DNA from: Ruegeria arenilitoris
GTDB taxonomy: Bacteria > Pseudomonadota > Alphaproteobacteria > Rhodobacterales > Rhodobacteraceae
Direction: 5' to 3'
DNA length: 64,000 bases
Assembly: GCF_013032855.1 (NCBI RefSeq)
Contig: NZ_WQDA01000005.1
Span: 124,001 to 188,000 of the forward strand
A program made the position numbers and the translations under genes. Position 1 is the first letter of the stretch, and every line of letters starts with the position of its first letter. The notes beneath the pieces are model-generated. The model saw only the letters and a program-made list of their open reading frames with translations. It was not told the origin of the DNA and did no database searches. This document shows positions 47,351-56,636 of this stretch, piece by piece.

Positions 47351-48157
47351 GTGGATGAGGTCGTGACGCAGGTAGGGGCATTTGCCCCATTGATCATGAG
47401 CGCGGTCAAAGCCCTGATCGTTCTTGTTGTCGGCTGGATAGCCGCTGGCATGATCGCAGGGATCGTTCGCCGCCGAATTAATTCGACCCCGCAAATCGAT
47501 CCGACTTTGGGGAATTTCGTTGCCAGCACCGTCAAATGGGTGATCCTGGCCATTGTCCTGGTTGCTGTGCTTGGCATCTTCGGAATCGAAGCGACGAGTA
47601 TCGTTGCCATTCTGGGTGCCGCTTCGCTGGCCATCGGCCTTGCGCTGCAGGGCACGCTCAGCGATCTAGCCGCAGGTGTGATGCTGGTGGTTTTCCGGCC
47701 ATACAAGCTGGGTCAGTTCGTGGATATCGGTGGGACAGCCGGCACGGTGAAGGACCTGAACCTGTTCACGACCGAACTGGTCACGCCCGATAATGTGCAG
47801 ATCATCGTTCCCAATGGTCAGGCCTGGGGGTCGATTATCACCAACTACTCGGCCCACGACACGCGGCGTGTCGATCTGGTGTTCGGGATCGACTATGGCG
47901 ACAGTGCGGATGCGGCCATGAAGATCATTCTGGATGTGGCCAAGGCGGACAAGCGCATACACTCGGACCCCGAGCCCTGGGTGCGTGTGACCAACTTGGG
48001 AGACAGCTCGGTAGACCTGACCGCGCGGTTGTGGTGCGCGGCCGCCGACTATTGGGACGTCAAGTTTGATCTGACCAAGGCCGTCAAGGAAGCGTTTGAC
48101 AGCAAGGGCATTTCGATTCCCTACCCGCACTCGGTGGAAATCCACAAAGAGGGCTGA
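47351..48157 (+). CDS. Small-conductance mechanosensitive channel (MscS family)
   Basis: 268 residues from GTG, with AAGGAG upstream. Three membrane helices come first, the third glycine/alanine-rich and forming the pore (ILGAASLAIGLALQGTLSDLAAGVMLVVFRPYKLG in parts). The cytoplasmic beta domain follows (GTAGTVKDLNLFTTELVTPDNVQIIVPNG in parts). It protects cells from hypo-osmotic shock by opening under membrane tension. Short-form MscS. Terminator hairpins follow it. Confidence 0.92.
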   Translation: MDEVVTQVGAFAPLIMSAVKALIVLVVGWIAAGMIAGIVRRRINSTPQIDPTLGNFVASTVKWVILAIVLVAVLGIFGIEATSIVAILGAASLAIGLALQGTLSDLAAGVMLVVFRPYKLGQFVDIGGTAGTVKDLNLFTTELVTPDNVQIIVPNGQAWGSIITNYSAHDTRRVDLVFGIDYGDSADAAMKIILDVAKADKRIHSDPEPWVRVTNLGDSSVDLTARLWCAAADYWDVKFDLTKAVKEAFDSKGISIPYPHSVEIHKEG

Positions 48158-48176
48158 ATGCTCCCGCCCGTCCGTC

Positions 48177-48198
48177 GGGCATTGGAAATGCCCTTCTT
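48177..48198 (+). terminator. Terminator after the MscS gene
   Basis: A short hairpin GGGCAT/ATGCCC (loop of five bases) is followed by TTCTT, 20 bases after the channel gene stop. Confidence 0.55.
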
Positions 48199-48209
48199 CG
48201 GTTGGGCCA

Positions 48210-48233
48210 AGCGCCGCGCAGATGCGCGGCGCT
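48210..48233. terminator. GC-rich hairpin between the MscS gene and ald
   Basis: A perfect 10-base stem AGCGCCGCGC / GCGCGGCGCT with an AGAT loop sits 13 bases from the ald stop. It probably terminates ald transcription on the minus strand. Confidence 0.55.
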
Positions 48234-48245
48234 GTTGCGTTTCGA

Positions 48246-49364
48246 TCAGGCCTTGACGACCATTGCGGGCGAAACCACGTCGATCCCCAGTGCCTTGCCT
48301 ACAGCATAGTATGTCAACTGGCCGGCGTGCACGTTGAGGCCCGCCAGAAGGTGGGGATCGTCCTGGCACGCCTGCTTCCAGCCCTTGTCGGCCAGCGCCA
48401 GCATGAACGGCATTGTTGCGTTCCCCAGCGCGATGGTCGAGGTCCGTGCCACCGCACCCGGCATATTGGCCACGCAGTAGTGCATGATGCCATCCACCTC
48501 ATAGATCGGATCCGCGTGTGTCGTTGCCTTGGAGGTTTCGAAGCAGCCGCCCTGGTCGATGGCAACGTCGACAAGCACGGCGCCCGGCTTCATGGTCGAC
48601 AATTGCTCGCGGGTGATCAGTTTCGGGGCGGCCGCGCCCGGGATCAGAACGGCCCCGATCACCATATCCGCCGACTGGATCAGCTCGGCCGTAGCACCGG
48701 CGGTCGAGTACTGGTTCTTGAACCGGCCACCGAAGACGTCGTCCAGATAACGAAGGCGCGGCAGCGAACGGTCCAGAACGGTCACATCAGCGCCCATGCC
48801 CGCCGCCACCTGAGCCGCATGCGTGCCGACGACGCCGCCACCGATCACGACAACCTTGGCCGGGCCCACACCGGGGACGCCGCCCATCAGAACGCCGCGC
48901 CCGCCATTGGCTTTTTGCAGGGTCCACGAACCCACTTGCGGGGCCAGACGACCTGCGACTTCGGACATCGGGGCAAGCAGCGGCAGACCACCGTTGGAAT
49001 CAGTTACCGTTTCATAGGCGATCGCCGTGCAGCCCGAGGCCAGCAGATCGTGGGTTTGCTCAGGGTCGGGCGCAAGGTGCAGGTAGGTGAACAGCAGCTG
49101 GCCTTTGCGCAGCATCTTGCGCTCGACCGCTTGCGGTTCCTTGACCTTGACTATCATGTCGGCGGTCGCGAACACCTCTTCCGCGGTGTCCACGATGCGC
49201 GCGCCTGCGGCGACATAGGCGTCGTTGTCAAATCCTGAACCCAGCCCGGCGCCGGTTTCGATGATGACCTCGTGACCACGGGCAACCGCTTCCTGCGCGG
49301 CGTTGGGGGTCATGCCTACGCGGAATTCCTGCGGTTTGATTTCCTTTGGGCATCCGATTTTCAT
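48246..49364 (-). CDS. ald: Alanine dehydrogenase
   Basis: 372 residues. Ald interconverts L-alanine and pyruvate plus ammonia with NAD. The N-terminus [39 protein letters not shown], the NAD motif [28 protein letters not shown] in parts, and [14 protein letters not shown] are typical. ATG 49364 with GGAGAG upstream gives the standard length. It diverges from an Lrp-type gene across a region containing a clear palindrome. Confidence 0.97.
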   Translation of the reverse strand: MKIGCPKEIKPQEFRVGMTPNAAQEAVARGHEVIIETGAGLGSGFDNDAYVAAGARIVDTAEEVFATADMIVKVKEPQAVERKMLRKGQLLFTYLHLAPDPEQTHDLLASGCTAIAYETVTDSNGGLPLLAPMSEVAGRLAPQVGSWTLQKANGGRGVLMGGVPGVGPAKVVVIGGGVVGTHAAQVAAGMGADVTVLDRSLPRLRYLDDVFGGRFKNQYSTAGATAELIQSADMVIGAVLIPGAAAPKLITREQLSTMKPGAVLVDVAIDQGGCFETSKATTHADPIYEVDGIMHYCVANMPGAVARTSTIALGNATMPFMLALADKGWKQACQDDPHLLAGLNVHAGQLTYYAVGKALGIDVVSPAMVVKA

Positions 49365-49383
49365 GGGGCTCTCCATTCATAAA

Positions 49384-49402
49384 CTGCACAAATTATGTGC
49401 AG
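49384..49402. promoter_or_regulatory. Palindrome in the ald-lrp intergenic region
   Basis: CTGCACA and TGTGCAG arms (7 bases, perfect) flank AATTA, only 19 bases upstream of ald. Less perfect copies (GGTGCAATTTCTGTG, GTGCGCAACTGCGC) follow toward the regulator gene. Lrp/AsnC-type regulators bind such AT-centred palindromes in arrays, so this is the likely operator. Confidence 0.55.
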
Positions 49403-49499
49403 AAAGCGGTGCAATTTCTGTGAAACTCGGTGCGCAACTGCGCTAATATGTGGGAAATTTTTCGATGAAATGAGAAAATCTTGCAACGGATGTGCGTGA

Positions 49500-49958
49500 A
49501 TGTCACTTGATGCGACTGACCGAAAGATTCTGGCGGCCCTTCAGCGCAAGGGGCGTATGTCGAACGCGGAACTGTCCGAGCAGGTCAACCTGTCACCGTC
49601 GGCCTGCCATCGCCGGGTTCAGCGGCTTGAGGCGGAAGGCTATATCCGGGATTATGTCGCGCTGTTGAATGCGCGCAAACTGGGGGTGCCGACAACCGTA
49701 TTTGTCGAGATCACCTTGCAGGGTCAGGCCGAGGAGGTGCTGGAGGCTTTCGAGCGGGCGGTCCGGCGCATTCCGGACGTTCTGGAGTGTCACCTGATGG
49801 CCGGGTCGGCGGATTATGTTCTGAAGGTGGTCGCCGAAAACACCGAGGATTTTGCGCGCATCCACCGCCAGTATCTGTCGCGCCTGCCCGGAGTTGCGCA
49901 AATGCAAAGCTCGTTCGCCCTGCGGACCGTTTTCAAGACGACCGCACTGCCTGTTTGA
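49500..49958 (+). CDS. Lrp/AsnC family regulator, probably of ald
   Basis: 152 residues. The N-terminal HTH is seen in LDATDRKILAALQRKGRMSNAELSEQVNLSPSACHRRVQRLE (in parts, 3-43), and the C-terminal RAM effector domain in LECHLMAGSADYVLKVV. This is the AldR-like arrangement: a divergent regulator that activates ald in response to alanine. The alanine response is inferred from position. Confidence 0.92.
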   Translation: MSLDATDRKILAALQRKGRMSNAELSEQVNLSPSACHRRVQRLEAEGYIRDYVALLNARKLGVPTTVFVEITLQGQAEEVLEAFERAVRRIPDVLECHLMAGSADYVLKVVAENTEDFARIHRQYLSRLPGVAQMQSSFALRTVFKTTALPV

Positions 49959-50108
49959 CCCTGGTGCGGCAGTCTTGCCGATGCGGTTGTATCTGCCGTT
50001 GAGCCGGTTCAATATTGGCCTTCGGGGCGGGAAGAAGGTCGGCATGACATTGGCCGGTTACACGTACCCGATATGGTCCGAGACTGTTGAAAGATAAGGA
50101 GCAGGCCC

Positions 50109-51026
50109 TTGGCTGAAGACTATGAGAACACAGTCGACGATTGGCTGGAAGCCGAGTTGCAGGACACACTGGACGAGGATTTTGAGATCGAGTTCAGTGA
50201 ACCCATGCTGTCGATGGAGGTCCGCAAGATCTATCGCGAACAGCATCCTGAAATGCTGGATCGCAAGGTCTATTTCCGCAACCTGTTGCGCCTGCAGGCC
50301 GAACTGATCAAGGTTCAGGACTGGGTGCAGCATACCGGCGCCAAGGTTTGCATCCTGTTCGAAGGGCGCGACAGCGCTGGAAAGGGCGGGGTAATCAAGC
50401 GGATCACCCAACGGCTGGACCCGCGGGTTGCACGTGTCGTTGCTTTGCCGGCCCCCAGCCGGCGCGAGCAGAGCCAGTGGTATTTTCAACGCTATGTGCC
50501 GCATTTGCCGGCGGCGGGTGAGATCGTTCTGTTCGACCGGTCGTGGTACAACCGGGCGGGCGTTGAACGGGTGATGGGCTTCGCCACCGAGGCCCAGGTC
50601 GAGCAGTTCTTTCAGGACGTTCCCGAATTCGAGCGCATGTTGGTTCGGTCGGGGATCATCTTGCTGAAATACTGGTTCTCGATCACGGACGAAGAACAGC
50701 AACTGCGCTTTCTGATGCGAATCCACGATCCGATGAAGCAGTGGAAACTGTCACCGATGGACCTGGAATCGCGGATCCGCTGGGAAGACTATACCAAGGC
50801 CAAGGAAGATATGCTGTTCCGAACCAACATTCCCGAGGCCCCCTGGTACATTGTCGAAGGCAACGACAAAAAGCGGGAAAGGTTGAACTGCATGGAGCAT
50901 ATTCTGACCAAGATTCCGTACGAAGAGGTGCCCCACGAAAAGGTCACTCTGCCGGATCGGAAATACAATCCCGAGTATGAACGGCGGGTTCTGCCGGACG
51001 AATTGTACGTGCCCAAGATTTATTGA
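50109..51026 (+). CDS. ppk2: Polyphosphate kinase 2
   Basis: 305 residues from TTG, with AAGGAG upstream. PPK2 moves phosphate between polyphosphate and nucleotides. Walker A GRDSAGKGG is near residue 90, the lid and Walker B regions are LDPRVARVVALPAPSRRE, WYFQRYVPHLPAAG and LFDRSWYNRAGVERVMGF. This is the single-domain type; which nucleotide it prefers cannot be read from sequence here. A strong terminator follows. Confidence 0.93.
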   Translation: MAEDYENTVDDWLEAELQDTLDEDFEIEFSEPMLSMEVRKIYREQHPEMLDRKVYFRNLLRLQAELIKVQDWVQHTGAKVCILFEGRDSAGKGGVIKRITQRLDPRVARVVALPAPSRREQSQWYFQRYVPHLPAAGEIVLFDRSWYNRAGVERVMGFATEAQVEQFFQDVPEFERMLVRSGIILLKYWFSITDEEQQLRFLMRIHDPMKQWKLSPMDLESRIRWEDYTKAKEDMLFRTNIPEAPWYIVEGNDKKRERLNCMEHILTKIPYEEVPHEKVTLPDRKYNPEYERRVLPDELYVPKIY

Positions 51027-51029
51027 AAG

Positions 51030-51058
51030 AAAGTGCCCCAGAATCGGGGCACTTTTTT
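51030..51058. terminator. Rho-independent terminator after ppk2
   Basis: A 10-base perfect stem AAAGTGCCCC / GGGGCACTTT with a six-base loop ends in a T-run (51053-51058). It begins four bases after the ppk2 stop; the A-rich 5' arm lets it serve the convergent gene too. Confidence 0.92.
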
Positions 51059-51072
51059 CGGCCGCAACTGCC

Positions 51073-52149
51073 TCAGAAGATGAATGAGTCGCGGTCGAGA
51101 TCAGCCAGCAAGGTATCCTCGAGGATCACCATGTGGCCTTTGCCATCGTCGATCACCACATCGTTGCCTGACTGAGAGATATGGTTGTTCATCAGATCCT
51201 TGTAGCTCTTGATGGCGGCGCTGCTGCGCAGGACAACCTGGTCGCCGTCTTCGAAATCGGTAACGCGGTTGATACCGTTGCTGAAGAAAAAGTCATCTGC
51301 GCCGGTGCCGCCGGTCATGATGTTGGTTCCGCTGCCGCCACGTAGAACGTCGTCACCCGTGCCACCCAACATCGTATCGTCGCCGGCCTGACCTTTCAGG
51401 ATATCGCGATCATCGCCGCCTTCCAGAGTATCATTGCCCTGTCCGCCGAACAGCCTGTCACGGCCGCCTTCGCCGCGCAGAGTGTCATCCCCGGACCGCC
51501 CCAGAAGGGTATCTCGACCACTTTGCCCGGTCAGAGTGTCATCGCCGCCGCGCCCGTCCAGTCGCCCGGCTTTCCCGACTTCCAGGGTAAACCAGTTGTC
51601 TTCGGCATTCCCTTTCTTTCCGGGTTTGACAAAAATCTCCACAGGGCCGGCGGGTGTTGGGGCCGGGGCGGGGGATGGCAACGGAGTTCCTCCGCCGCCG
51701 GAACCGCCGGTATCCAGTTGGACCGCCGCCGAAGTCCGCGCGAAGTTCTGCGTGACCATGATGGCGTCGTAATTCACGCCGTTATGCAGGTATTTCCCGG
51801 TCTCGATCCCGATCCCGATCACGGCCACGTTCGGATCGAGTATGTTGGCCTTGTGGCCGGGGCTGTTCATTAGGCTGTCGTGCAGGTTCTGGACGTCATC
51901 GGCCAGACCTGGGGCACCGCGGACACTTTGCCATGCTATGTTTTCGGTCGCACGCCAGCTGCCTGAAAACACAAAGCCGGCATCTTCCATCCGATCCCAC
52001 GGCTGGGACTTGCCGACACCCGTGTGGCTGAACTTGTCTACGTCCAGCATCCATTGGCTGTGATCCTCAGCGGCGTCGTTCAGCCTCAGTTCCAGCTGGA
52101 CGGGCTGCAGGCCTCGGCTGGCGCGCTCGGCATTTATGAGCTCCAGCAT
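51073..52149 (-). CDS. CAP/SCP-domain protein with RTX calcium-binding repeats
   Basis: 358 residues. The N-terminal CAP domain (MLELINAERASRGLQPVQL, FSHTGVGKSQPWDRM, ENIAWQS, SPGHKANILDPN) is followed by a Pro/Gly linker and about nine RTX nonapeptide repeats (GGDDTLTGQSGRDTLLG and so on). No signal peptide; RTX repeats suggest type I secretion. Family-like residues SSLERQ are encoded just upstream of the first ATG without a canonical start, so the true N-terminus may be longer, possibly from an ATC codon behind a GGAGG site. Function likely extracellular or surface. Confidence 0.85.
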   Translation of the reverse strand: MLELINAERASRGLQPVQLELRLNDAAEDHSQWMLDVDKFSHTGVGKSQPWDRMEDAGFVFSGSWRATENIAWQSVRGAPGLADDVQNLHDSLMNSPGHKANILDPNVAVIGIGIETGKYLHNGVNYDAIMVTQNFARTSAAVQLDTGGSGGGGTPLPSPAPAPTPAGPVEIFVKPGKKGNAEDNWFTLEVGKAGRLDGRGGDDTLTGQSGRDTLLGRSGDDTLRGEGGRDRLFGGQGNDTLEGGDDRDILKGQAGDDTMLGGTGDDVLRGGSGTNIMTGGTGADDFFFSNGINRVTDFEDGDQVVLRSSAAIKSYKDLMNNHISQSGNDVVIDDGKGHMVILEDTLLADLDRDSFIF

Positions 52150-52457
52150 TTGCCTTTCAAGTGAACTTGCGACTGACGCGATTCTGCCTCCATTGGATTG
52201 CGTTATTTTGAGGTGACATTAGTGGCGAGAATTTGGCGTAGAAAAGTCACAAATCTGCCGGGTGGAATCGGACGGCGAATTGCCACCAAAACTTGCTGAT
52301 TCATGTGCGGCAACTTGCTGAGTGATGCCAGACGGCGTCAGTTTTCGGGCTTGGATTTGCAGGCACACCGGGGATTTGTTCCCCAGAAACGACAAACCCC
52401 CGGGCGATGCCTCGGGGGTCGTCAAATAGTGTCATCCAAAGCTGGACGAGGAAGATC
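52150..52457. other. Intergenic region between rpsU and the CAP/RTX gene
   Basis: About 300 bases holding the rpsU terminator (52396-52419) and the leader of the CAP/RTX gene. No gene or other structure was recognised between 52200 and 52390. Confidence 0.6.
52396..52419 (-). terminator. Terminator of rpsU
   Basis: On the minus strand ACCCCCG and CGGGGGT arms form a GC-rich hairpin followed by TTGTCGTTT, about 40 bases after the rpsU stop. Confidence 0.75.
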
Positions 52458-52664
52458 TTAGAGCAGACCTTCGCGCTGGGCTTTCTTGCGTGCCAGTTTA
52501 CGGGCACGGCGGATCGCTTCAGCTTTCTCGCGCGCTTTTTTCTCGGACGGTTTCTCGAAATGTTGCTTCAGCTTCATTTCACGGAACACGCCTTCGCGCT
52601 GCAGCTTTTTCTTCAGGGCACGAAGCGCCTGATCGACATTGTTGTCGCGAACACTAACCTGCAT
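52458..52664 (-). CDS. rpsU: 30S ribosomal protein S21
   Basis: 68 residues, [20 protein letters not shown]... with the basic C-terminal helix ([20 protein letters not shown]) typical of S21, which helps base-pairing of mRNA with 16S rRNA. AAAGGTGG precedes the ATG. Divergent to the coq9-type gene. Confidence 0.97.
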   Translation of the reverse strand: MQVSVRDNNVDQALRALKKKLQREGVFREMKLKQHFEKPSEKKAREKAEAIRRARKLARKKAQREGLL

Positions 52665-52775
52665 GTGGTTGTCACCACCTTTCTAGATAGAGTTGCAAGG
52701 AAATTGCAGGAGTTGGCCGTATAGCAAAGCGGACCTAACTTGTCTAGTACTGGGCCCAACAGTCGGAGGACCGCC

Positions 52776-53468
52776 ATGACCGTGACCTATGAAGATGCAA
52801 AACAGCAATTGCTGGACGCAATTCTGACCCATGTTCCTTTTGATGGTTGGTCCGAAGAGAGCTTTCGCGCGGCCATTGCCGACTGCGATCTGGACGAAGG
52901 TCTGGCCCGTGTCATCTGCCCGCGGGGCGCCGTGGATTTGGCGCTCGCATTTCACGCCCGCGGGGACGCCGAGATGCTTGAACGGCTGAAGTCCGAGGAC
53001 CTGAGCGATCTGAAGTTCCGCGACAGGATTGCCGCCGCAGTGCGCTTCCGCCTGCAGGCTGTCCCCGACAGGGAGGCGGTGCGACGAGGTGTGACTTTGT
53101 TTTCGTTGCCGTCATATGCAGCAGATGGCGCCAAAGCGGTCTGGGGCACCTGTGACTTGATCTGGGATGCGCTGGGCGACACTTCGGATGATGTCAACTG
53201 GTACACCAAACGCGCAACACTGTCGGGTGTGTATTCCTCGACGCTGTTGTTCTGGTTGGGCGATGACAGCCCGGACCACCAGCGGACATGGGAATTCCTG
53301 GATCGCCGCATTGCGGATGTGATGCAGTTCGAGAAGCTCAAGGCGCAGGTGAACAACAATCCGCTGTTGAAACCGTTCCTTGCGGTTCCCAACTGGCTGG
53401 CAAGTCAGGTCCGAGCGCCAGTCAGGATGCGAGCCGATCTGCCGGGTCTTCTGAACCCGCGCAAGTAA
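52776..53468 (+). CDS. coq9: COQ9 family protein (ubiquinone biosynthesis)
   Basis: 230 residues from ATG 52776 with CGGAGGA upstream. The protein matches the COQ9 pattern: an N-terminal TetR-like helical part (LLDAILTHVPFDGWSEESFRAA, in parts) and a C-terminal lipid-binding region (DVNWYTKRATLSGVYSSTLLFWL). COQ9 binds lipids and supports COQ7-type hydroxylation of demethoxyubiquinone. The divergent rpsU arrangement is common in alphaproteobacteria. Confidence 0.93.
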   Translation: MTVTYEDAKQQLLDAILTHVPFDGWSEESFRAAIADCDLDEGLARVICPRGAVDLALAFHARGDAEMLERLKSEDLSDLKFRDRIAAAVRFRLQAVPDREAVRRGVTLFSLPSYAADGAKAVWGTCDLIWDALGDTSDDVNWYTKRATLSGVYSSTLLFWLGDDSPDHQRTWEFLDRRIADVMQFEKLKAQVNNNPLLKPFLAVPNWLASQVRAPVRMRADLPGLLNPRK

Positions 53469-53532
53469 CCGCCTGTTGCTGCTGGGCCTTTCCCGATTCG
53501 CCTGATACCCATTGCGCAAAGGAGTTTTGCCA

Positions 53533-54519
53533 ATGCCCCAGATGATGCGCGCCATTGAGATCACCACGCCCGGAGGTCCGGACGTTCTCAAGCTGACGGA
53601 ACGCCCCATGCCCGAGCCCGGTCACGGTCAGGTGGTTCTGAAAGTGGCCTATGCCGGCGTCAACCGCCCGGACGCTCTGCAGCGGGCAGGGGCCTATGAT
53701 CCGCCGCCGGGGGCCAGCGACCTTCCTGGGCTTGAGGCTTCGGGCGAGGTGGTGGCCATCGGCTCCGGGGTCTCGGGGTTGGCACTGGGGGATCAGGTCT
53801 GTGCGTTGTTGCCTGGCGGCGGGTATGCAGAATACGTGGCGACACCGGCGGCACACTGCCTGCCTGTGCCCTCGGGCCTGAGCCTGAAGCAGGCCGCCTG
53901 CCTGCCCGAAACCTTCTTTACGGTCTGGTCAAACGTGTTCACTCGTGGTGGGCTGAAGGCTGGCGAACGGTTCCTTGTACATGGGGGATCGAGCGGGATC
54001 GGCACCACGGCCATTCAACTGGCCAACGCTTTCGGAGCCCGGGTCTTCGTGACGGCCGGTTCGGACGAGAAATGCCGGGCCTGTCTGGATCTGGGGGCCG
54101 AGAGGGCGATCAACTACAAGTCCGAGGATTTTGTTGCTGCCATGCGGGCCGAAGGTGGGGCGGATCTGATTCTCGACATGGTTGGCGGCGATTACATCCC
54201 TCGCAACGTCAAGGCGTTGGCCGAAGATGGCAGGCTGGTTCAGATCGCGTTTCTGCAAGGGCCCGTCGTTGAGTTGAACTTTGCGCTGATGATGGTCAAA
54301 CGCCTGACCCTGACCGGCAGCACGCTACGGCCACAGAGCGATTTGGCCAAAGCACGCATCGCGCAGGATCTGCATGAGGCGGTCTGGCCGCTGCTTGAGG
54401 CTGGAAAAGTTGCCCCGGTCATGGACAGCGAATTTGATCTGGCCGATGCCGGCGCTGCGCATGCCCGCATGGAAAGCTCCGGTCACATTGGCAAGATCGT
54501 TTTGAAGGTATCAGGCTAG
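53533..54519 (+). CDS. NAD(P)H-quinone oxidoreductase, PIG3/QOR-like
   Basis: 328 residues, AAAGGAG upstream. A medium-chain dehydrogenase without zinc ligands: GYAEYVATPAAHCLPVPSGLS, the nucleotide motif VHGGSSGIGTTAIQLANAFGARV, and DLILDMVGGDYI are typical of the PIG3/TP53I3 group of quinone reductases. The natural substrate is unknown. A terminator follows. Confidence 0.9.
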   Translation: MPQMMRAIEITTPGGPDVLKLTERPMPEPGHGQVVLKVAYAGVNRPDALQRAGAYDPPPGASDLPGLEASGEVVAIGSGVSGLALGDQVCALLPGGGYAEYVATPAAHCLPVPSGLSLKQAACLPETFFTVWSNVFTRGGLKAGERFLVHGGSSGIGTTAIQLANAFGARVFVTAGSDEKCRACLDLGAERAINYKSEDFVAAMRAEGGADLILDMVGGDYIPRNVKALAEDGRLVQIAFLQGPVVELNFALMMVKRLTLTGSTLRPQSDLAKARIAQDLHEAVWPLLEAGKVAPVMDSEFDLADAGAAHARMESSGHIGKIVLKVSG

Positions 54520-54528
54520 GCCTGTCAG

Positions 54529-54552
54529 CGCGCGGGGGTTGCCCCGCGCTTT
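54529..54552. terminator. Terminator between the first quinone reductase and DUF2189 gene
   Basis: GCGCGGGG and CCCCGCGC arms (8 bases) with a GTTG loop, followed by T residues on the plus strand, lie between the converging genes. Confidence 0.75.
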
Positions 54553-54554
54553 GC

Positions 54555-55412
54555 TCAGGCGATGGCGCGTCTATACAAGTGCCATGTCGCGTGCCCCAAG
54601 ACAGGCATTGCGACGATCAGGCCCAAAAGCAGCGGGATCGCACCAATAACCAGCAGCGCGGCGACGATGAAACCCCAGGTCAGGATCACGGTCGGATTGT
54701 GCCGCAGTACACGGACCGAGGTGACCACGGCCACAGGCAGGCCGACCTTGCGGTCAAGCAGCAACGGGAAGCTGACAACGCTGACGGCCAAGGCCACCAG
54801 AGCAAACAGAAATCCAACCGCCGATCCGACGATGATCATGGTCCAGCCGGGGCCGGTGGTCAGAGCCCGTGTCAGAAATTGGCCCAGCGTCTCTGGCGGC
54901 TGCGGACCCAGTGTTTCGATATAGATGCCGTGTGCCACCATCAGCCAGACCAGCAACAGCATGACAAGGTAAAAGGCCAGTGCCAGTATGGCGCCGAACG
55001 AGGGGGATCGAAAAACACCCAACGCGTCCAGCCAGTGAACCTCGTGCCCCTGTTCCCGCTTGCGGCTGATCTCATACAAGCCCAGTGCAGCGACCGGACC
55101 GATCAGCGCAAACCCGGCCACCAGAGGAGCCAGAAGTGGCACCATGTTGGCTTGCATCGCGAATCCGAACATCAAAAGCCCCGCGATCGGGTAGATCAGA
55201 ACGATGAAAATGGCATCGGCCCGGATCGCCAGAAAGTCTTCGTATCCGGCGCGCAGGCACTCTCGCAAGTCTTGCAACGTCAGCGTTTGTACCGTCGGCA
55301 GATGCTGGGTGTCAGCGCTGCCGATGCCCGTTACGTTTTCAGCGATGTGATCGCTGGTCGCGCCGAGTTGCTGCGCGGTCCAACTGATCGGGTTTCCGAT
55401 TGTCTTTGCCAT
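54555..55412 (-). CDS. DUF2189 membrane protein
   Basis: 285 residues from the ATG at 55412 (an alternative ATG lies six bases upstream; AAGGAAAGGG serves either). About six membrane helices follow a 60-residue N-terminal segment (LPTVQTLTLQDLRECLRAGYEDF). The helices VIYPIAGLLMFGF-like and the Gly/Pro-rich loops fit DUF2189, whose members are poorly characterised inner-membrane proteins. Function unknown. Confidence 0.82.
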   Translation of the reverse strand: MAKTIGNPISWTAQQLGATSDHIAENVTGIGSADTQHLPTVQTLTLQDLRECLRAGYEDFLAIRADAIFIVLIYPIAGLLMFGFAMQANMVPLLAPLVAGFALIGPVAALGLYEISRKREQGHEVHWLDALGVFRSPSFGAILALAFYLVMLLLVWLMVAHGIYIETLGPQPPETLGQFLTRALTTGPGWTMIIVGSAVGFLFALVALAVSVVSFPLLLDRKVGLPVAVVTSVRVLRHNPTVILTWGFIVAALLVIGAIPLLLGLIVAMPVLGHATWHLYRRAIA

Positions 55413-55604
55413 TGTCATCCCTTTCCTTGGCGCAGGTGCGCCGCAGGATGCATCCGGCGAAAAGTTGCCCGTGGCCGGATGACCCGGCAACGCCTGACCC
55501 TAGTGTACCACAGTTTTTTCCAATCCTGGTTCACCCTTGCGAGATCGCCGGATTGCCCTGCGGCGCCGAAGTGATAGCTTGGATCCAGGCAAAAGGAGGT
55601 CAGC

Positions 55605-56588
55605 ATGCAGAAAACGGCGCGTACCGTAGTCATTCACGAAACCGGCGGCCCCGAGGTGCTGAAGATCGAGGATAGACCGTTGGGAGACCCGGGACCGGGT
55701 GAAGTTCGGATCCGCCATCACGCCTGCGGTCTGAATTTTATTGATGTCTACCAGCGGACCGGTCTGTATCCGATGGAACTGCCGCACGCGCTGGGAATGG
55801 AAGCCGCCGGGGTGATCGAGGCGGTCGGCGAAGGCGTGACGCATCTGAAACCGGGCCAGCGGGCGGCCTATGCAGCGGTGCCGGCCGGTGCCTATTGCGA
55901 AGCGCGGGTGATGCCCGCGTCGCAGGTGTGTCCCTTGCCCGGCGGAATCTCATTCGAGACCGCGGCGGCCATGATGCTCAAGGGCTTGACGGTTGAATAC
56001 TTGTTTCACCGCACCACGCCGCTGAAACGTGGTGATACGGTTCTGTTCCATGCCGCCGCCGGGGGTGTCGGCCTGATCGCGTGCCAGTGGGCCAAATCCG
56101 AAGGCATCAAGCTGATCGGCACGGCCGGGACCGATGACAAGTGCCGTCTGGCCCAGTTCAACGGCGCCACACACTGCATCAACTACCGGACCGAGGATTT
56201 TGCGTCCCGCGTGGCCGAGATTACCGGCGGCAAAGGGGTCGATGCGGTCATGGACTCTGTCGGTGCCGATACGTTCGAAGGCTCGCTGGACTGCCTCAAG
56301 CCATTGGGGATGATGATTTCCTTCGGCAATGCGTCTGGACCCGTGCCACCGTTCAACATCGGCATTCTTGGGCAGAAAGGGTCGTTGAAGATCACCCGGC
56401 CGACGCTGTTCACCCATATCGCGGACCATTCCGTGTGTCAGGCCATGGCCCGGCGGCTGTTCGGCAAGGTGGCGGGCGCCGAGGTCAAGATTCACATCGA
56501 TCAACGCTTCGAACTGGATCAGGTTGCCGAGGCGCACCGCGCACTGGAGGCGCGGCAGACAACCGGAAGCACGATCCTGGTGCCATGA
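55605..56588 (+). CDS. NAD(P)H-quinone oxidoreductase (QOR)
   Basis: 327 residues with AAAAGGAGG upstream. The pattern HHACGLNFIDVYQRTGLYP, PHALGMEAAGVIEAVGEGV, LFHAAAGGVGLIACQWAKSEG and the absence of zinc-binding cysteines match the zeta-crystallin/QorA group, which reduces quinones with NADPH. It is a distant relative of the gene at 53533. A shared bidirectional terminator follows. Confidence 0.92.
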   Translation: MQKTARTVVIHETGGPEVLKIEDRPLGDPGPGEVRIRHHACGLNFIDVYQRTGLYPMELPHALGMEAAGVIEAVGEGVTHLKPGQRAAYAAVPAGAYCEARVMPASQVCPLPGGISFETAAAMMLKGLTVEYLFHRTTPLKRGDTVLFHAAAGGVGLIACQWAKSEGIKLIGTAGTDDKCRLAQFNGATHCINYRTEDFASRVAEITGGKGVDAVMDSVGADTFEGSLDCLKPLGMMISFGNASGPVPPFNIGILGQKGSLKITRPTLFTHIADHSVCQAMARRLFGKVAGAEVKIHIDQRFELDQVAEAHRALEARQTTGSTILVP

Positions 56589-56592
56589 AAAA

Positions 56593-56615
56593 GGCCCGGC
56601 ACGCCGTGCCGGGCC
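56593..56615. terminator. Bidirectional terminator between QOR and the beta-barrel gene
   Basis: A perfect 10-base stem GGCCCGGCAC / GTGCCGGGCC with a GCC loop. GAAAAA precedes it, giving a T-run on the minus strand, so it mainly terminates the convergent beta-barrel gene. Confidence 0.8.
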
Positions 56616-56636
56616 CGTTCGATTCTGCGCAAGGGA

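Noticed and set aside
51300..51600. Tandem repeats resembling a CRISPR or minisatellite
   Set aside because: They are the coding repeats of the RTX domain, in frame and in multiples of 27 bases with variable sequence; no spacers.
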